Shown here in pieces: positions 59,682-64,000 of a stretch of DNA of 64,000 bases. This stretch comes from Montifringilla adamsi (taxonomy: Eukaryota > Chordata > Aves > Passeriformes > Passeridae): positions 2,905,733-2,969,732 of the forward strand of contig JAGGNK010011114.1 of the NCBI GenBank assembly GCA_017590115.1, given 5' to 3'. Within the stretch, counting starts at the first letter, position 1; the number at the start of each line of letters is the position of its first letter. The notes under the pieces were generated by a model. It was not told the DNA's origin. It ran no database searches and saw only the letters and a list, made by a program, of their open reading frames with translations. Position numbers and translations under genes: made by a program.

Positions 59682-62564
59682 ACAGTAATGTGCTGCATCT
59701 TATAAAAGTCACAAAACTTCCTGGGGTGCCCATCACTGTACTTTGCTCTCTGGGTGCCCCATCAGCACAATCACCTTTGCCACTGAATTTATTGCCATGT
59801 TACGAGTATTTTGCCCCTACTGCTTCAATCAGAAATACATATCAGAATATTGTTGCTCTAAGAAGTAGAATTTGTCTTCAAGTGCTGGTGTAATCCTGGT
59901 GGTTTGTTCTAGGGTCAGAAATGCCCCAAGATAACCTGTTAATTAAATATGTCTTTCTTATTTTCCTTTCTGTTTGCTTGTCCAGTGATGTTTAGTTCAC
60001 TACCTGTATGATCACATCAGATTCAAACTTCCCTTTTCACTTTCCTGCTCTTCGGTAAGTGAGAGATTAAACCTCTTTTCAGTTCTGTTTCTTTGTACAT
60101 TTCTGTTGGTTTCTGTTGTGAACATGGTTGGCTGGACCTCAGGCAGTGCTGCAGGGGAGGTTCACCAGCGTATTATATATTGTGGAATTTCTTTTCCTGT
60201 CTCTGAGACAACCATGAGATAGAAAAATGAAATTTTGTCAAGTGCCAGAACTGCAACAGTTAGAACACTGCTGGAAGAGCTGTGAAATTCTGCTTTGTGG
60301 CTCCTCAGCCTGAGTTTGTTCCATTTGATGCACTCCAGCTTGTGGTAACATCATGACCTTTCGTTGTGATGGAAGAGAAAATAATTCTGTTCCTGTCCCT
60401 GTGATCATCCTGCCTGCTCTGTGCAGGGCTCTCCCCACCCTCTGTTGATCACACCTGCAGCTTCATCTCACAAAACACTTCTTGTTTTGGTGCCCAGGTC
60501 ACGTGGCAGTAGAAATATCAACAAATACTCTCATTCCACCTCTCTTTCTGATGATCACCTCTTCTCACCGGTATTCCTAGCGAGAATAGTGGGCACTAGT
60601 CTGGTATTCCTGTTCAGCCTGCAGGGTTTGTGACCTTCCTGTCGTTCTGGGGCTGATTTAGGGTCAGGCTTACCCAGGGTCACTGTCCCAAGGGCTCTAC
60701 AAGCATTAAGACACAGTTGCTGACTGTCCTTTGTCATTGTGTTGGAGAGAAGGAGGATGCAGGTAAAATTCAAATTTTACAGATCTCTAAGAAAGGAATG
60801 AATTGATATCTGTCATATCCTCTAATATCTGCCAGCAATGCACTTTGTAAGCTGTCAGGTGCTTCATCAAGGATTATATGGTGTTATGAAAGTTGCTTGT
60901 ACGTTTTCAGCATTGGTTTGTTTTTTTTTTCCTCCCCTTTGGAAGCAAATATTTCAATTGGAGCTTTTAGCAGCAGGAACATCACAGGCTGCACATCATG
61001 TTCCTCACACACCCAGATCCCTTTCATCTGAGCAGCTCAGGTTCAGATTTTGTATGCAATGCTCGGCTCTTATCACAGTGAATAGAATCAAGTGTTTGTG
61101 TTGCTGATGAACAGCTCAGGCATGTCTGTTTTGAAGTAAATCCTGCGAGATCAAAGACATCTAGAATGAGTAACAGGCTCTTAAACTATGGTAATTAATT
61201 AACCCTTTGGGATACGGCAGGGCTGTCAGTAATTACCTGTGGAAAGCACAAATAATTGGAGCTGTTGCTCTGAAGTCTCAGAGTTGAACCTTGGTTCCAG
61301 CCCGTGGCTCAGGGTCTCCTCTTTAATATGCATCAGAATAATACATTAAGTTGCAGAAGCCTTTGCAGAATATCCTTTCCAGTTCTTAATTGCTTGTTTT
61401 ATTTTAACCTCAGCTGTGGAAAGGCCTTCATCTCTATTTCCTGGAACTATCTTATGCCTCATCACTGTTTCTATGATAGTTTTAGCCTTTAATTGAATTT
61501 CAAATGCCAGTGGCTCCCTGTGACCTGATCTCCAATAGTGTGTTGCAATCTTGAAAGTGCAACCCAGTCTCAGAGAAATGAGGGAAAATTCTAATTTAAA
61601 AAAACCAGACAAGTGTCCTTTTTTTCAGCTGGGAGCATGAAACTCAGTTATGTAGAGGAGGTAATTAAATATTGAACATGTCAGAGACAAGCTTGGAGTT
61701 GAATTTTTGTCTGCTCTTTGCCAAAGGTATTTCTCTACATGATGATTATTTGCTGTTTCCCCTCCATTTCCAGGTATTTCTGTTTAGATGGGCAAATCCA
61801 GGGGCTGAGTGGCTTTCCATGTCCACATTGAACAGTGTATAATCTAATCCAAGTTTGTGTGTGCTGCTTGATAAGAGCAGTTCATCAGCCATCTGATACG
61901 TGATTTGTAAACTTTTAACTGTCCTTTCACGTTTGGTTAATTTTTCCTTTGTATACATGTAGTGTTTGTTCATAATAAGGGAATGATAATAAGGAAGGCC
62001 TATCTTTGCAAGCCTGTCCCTGCTTCTCTCTGTTTCTTTGCAGTGTTGGGCTTGGGAAACCCTCCCTTGGAGAAATGAGGGAGTTCCAGCAGGGAATGGG
62101 AAGTGCCTCCTATCAAACCAGGAACATCCCACCCCTTTAAAAGTAAAAAATTCCAATCTACCCAGGAGGTGGAAAACAGAGCCTGCTGGTTGCCACTGAG
62201 GGACTAAAGGCTTGACAAATTTTCCTGTTGAATCTGTACATGGCACAGCCTTATGATGATGTAACAATCAAGATGCTTTGGTTTGAAATGCTCTCTGAAT
62301 GCAATTATTTTACACATTCCTTTCACCTGCTGCATGCTCCATGATTTCAAGGAGTGCATTTTGTTGGCACAGCAAGATGGGTGCTGCAGGCAGCCCCTCC
62401 CTGCACAGCCCCTAGAGTGCCCCAGGGCACAAGGAATAAGTGGATTTTCTGTTTATTTTCTTCAAGATAGGCTGTGGGTTTGAAATGGGCTGCTGGGGCA
62501 GCAAAGTGTGAGCAAGCAATAACACTTCCACAGAGTATTAACTATTCCAGGAATCTAAGAGCAG

Positions 62565-62568
<4 letters not shown>
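59682..62568. other. Unique non-coding sequence, no gene seen
   Basis: No gene or mobile element is recognised. The longest frame is 173 codons on the minus strand at 61746-62267. Its product shows no known domain, and one or two frames of this length are expected by chance in a window of this size. Confidence 0.5.

Positions 62569-62596
<28 letters not shown>
62569..62596. repeat. Poly(T) run, 28 bases
   Basis: Pure run of 28 T, the longest T-run in the window. Confidence 0.92.
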
Positions 62597-63164
62597 CTCC
62601 TTTAAAAATACTTGTTTTGCCCAGTTTTCTTTCTCTGATTGCTGACACTGCTGCTTTTACTCTGTCCATTAAGCCCAAGGGGAAGCTCAGCTGGTGTTTG
62701 TTAATATTCTAAAATACCCCCATCCATCACTCCTCTTCTGAGGCTGATCCACCAAGCAGGAGTCAGTGATTGGTTCTATCTTGCAGGTAATTATGATGCT
62801 GTAAAACACCAGTCACATCTAAGTTTCTGCAGCCCTTTGTCTGTAGCTTGTTACTCTTTTTTTCTTACACTAAAATGTGCCATGCCCAGAAGTGTGACAT
62901 TTCTATTTTGAAAGCAAATGAATGCTTCAGCTGCACGCTAAGATTAATGTACTTCTGGCATTATAAACTGCTTTTTAACTCCTCTTGGAGCAGCTGAAAA
63001 TGCAGTTTTGTGCAAATGCATTTGGTTTTGCTCTAGAGCCAGTAGGAGTAATGTCATCACTAATGTTCTTGGGCTTCTGTCAAGGAGTGCTGCTTGCAAA
63101 GAATACTTTGAAGTGCTCATAAAAAAAGAAGATGAGAGGTGTTAGTTTAAAGGAGTAGATTGTG
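62597..63164. other. Unique non-coding sequence, no gene seen
   Basis: Nothing is recognised between the poly(T) run and the start of the LTR. Confidence 0.5.
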
Positions 63165-63627
63165 TGTGATGCCTCAGGTTTTAGCTTTTGTATTTTTCAC
63201 ATTCTGTGCTGCTTTAGTGTGTGGTTCTGGGTTCACATCAGGGGATGGTGAGCTCTGTGCACAGAGCAGGGAGACAAAACAATTCCTGCTCCAGCTGGGC
63301 ACCAAGGACAAATGATCCAAATCTGGGCCCCAAGAGCACAAACAGCGTGGGCTGGAGAGAGAAAAACAAGAAGGATGGGACTTCATGGGCTAAAGCTGTA
63401 ATTGTGCAATTAACCCCAATATGCAAATGGAGCAGAACTGATCACAGTGAGAGACCCCATGAGCGCTCGTGCATTTTGGGACCATTTGGGTTCATCTTGG
63501 GTGCAGCCCTGGCTGGGCTCTTGTGCTGCCCAAGGTGGATCCATGGAGGAGATCCTTTGAATAAATCCCTATTTTATTCTGTAGCTCTGTCCAGCCTCTG
63601 TTCTAGGTCAGCCTTCACAGGGCATCA
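63165..63627 (+). mobile_element. Complete solo LTR of an endogenous retrovirus
   Basis: It starts TGTGATGCCTCAGGTTTTAG and ends CTTCACAGGGCATCA. In order it holds CAGGGAGACAAAACAATTCC, GGGCTGGAGAGAGAAAAAC, GGGACCATTTGGGTTCATCT and CCAAGGTGGATCCATGG, which I recognise from a frequent passerine LTR family. An AATAAA polyadenylation signal lies at 63560-63565, so it reads on the plus strand, with about 60 bp from signal to LTR end. TGTG precedes it (63161-63164) and follows it (63628-63631), compatible with a 4-bp target-site duplication, though so simple a word is weak evidence. No viral genes are present. The frames across it are incidental. Confidence 0.85.
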
Positions 63628-64000
63628 TGTGTATAAGCATTAATTCAGATTCAGTGCTGGGTCTAAATGTGTTCCTTGCTAACCTTATGAGAAGTGCATA
63701 AATTCCTTTTAAAATACACCAGCATTGTGAGGTGAAAGATGCATGCTGCTCAATATTTCCCTCTGGGAGAAGGCTTTCTATTAAAGTGGGAATTCTCACT
63801 ATTCCTATAAAGTGTGAATTTCCATTAAAGTGGTAATTCTCAGGTCTCTATCCTATGCCTGCACATAAGCAGGGAGCCCTATAGGTGGAAAAAAATTGTG
63901 CATATCAAGTACAGCACACTTGAATTTGGGTTTTTCTTTCGACCTGGAGTGCTCTGATTTCGGAGGTTCTGGGCTGATAAAAGCTGCCTTTTATCCACAG
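63628..64000. other. Unique non-coding sequence to the window end
   Basis: Nothing is recognised. A short duplicated phrase (ATTAAAGTGGGAATTCTCAC and ATTAAAGTGGTAATTCTCAG) occurs at 63781-63800 and 63824-63843. The last bases, CCTTTTATCCACAG, would make a fair splice acceptor, but the exon would lie outside the window. Confidence 0.4.

Noticed and set aside
61746..62267. 173-codon open frame, minus strand
   Set aside because: No known motif. A rough calculation with random stops gives about one or two frames of this length in the window.
63971..64000. Splice acceptor at the window end (CCTTTTATCCACAG)
   Set aside because: Such motifs are common by chance, and the putative exon is outside the window.

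Overview
This is a 64 kb piece of vertebrate nuclear DNA, almost certainly from a bird and probably a songbird (passerine). The evidence is the repeat content. There are six or seven chicken-repeat-1 (CR1) LINE fragments, four or five endogenous-retrovirus LTRs that resemble families I know from passerine genomes, one ancient MIR-type SINE, few dinucleotide microsatellites, and AT-rich non-coding sequence throughout. The bird assignment is firm. The passerine assignment rests on remembered LTR sequence, not on a database search.

I find no protein-coding gene, tRNA, rRNA or other RNA gene that I can support. The many short open reading frames have the lengths expected by chance in about 64 kb read in six frames, or they lie in simple repeats, LTRs or CR1 remnants. 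The window is best read as intergenic gene-desert DNA or the inside of a very long intron. The last bases (a pyrimidine-rich stretch ending in CAG at position 64000) could be a splice acceptor, but nothing inside the window tests this.

Layout. 1-9970: unique AT-rich sequence with T-rich and T/G-rich tracts at 6648-7110. 9971-10165: internally deleted ERVL-like solo LTR with a 5-bp target-site duplication. 12045-12750: a minus-strand CR1 copy split by a plus-strand CR1 insertion. 15497-15640: AAT-rich array. 17337-18986: a 12-bp G/T minisatellite and its 292-bp CpG-containing flank, together tandemly duplicated with a 686-bp offset and only two mismatches between the flank copies. 21043-21233 and 26085-26190: CR1 pieces. 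25385-25665 and 29596-29795: long AT-rich arrays. 30973-31352: intact solo LTR with a perfect 6-bp target-site duplication (TGGGAC). 31481-31502: perfect 22-bp palindrome. 33691-33803: perfect 40-bp tandem repeat. 43170-43338: MIR-type SINE. 47164-47695: second solo LTR of the same family as the 30973 copy, lengthened by an internal (ATTCTATTCC)n expansion. About 49570-49910: minus-strand LTR. 52050-52292: CR1 3' end. 54121-54250: (CCCTT)n array with a 42-bp duplication. 56058-56122: CR1 3' tip. 59032-59458: CR1 reverse-transcriptase remnant. 63165-63627: complete solo LTR.

The most unusual objects are the strand-asymmetric G/T minisatellite with its recent tandem duplication, which is open in all three forward frames, and the LTR that has grown a satellite-like decamer array from a short seed still visible in its sister LTR. 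I saw no convincing new biological system.
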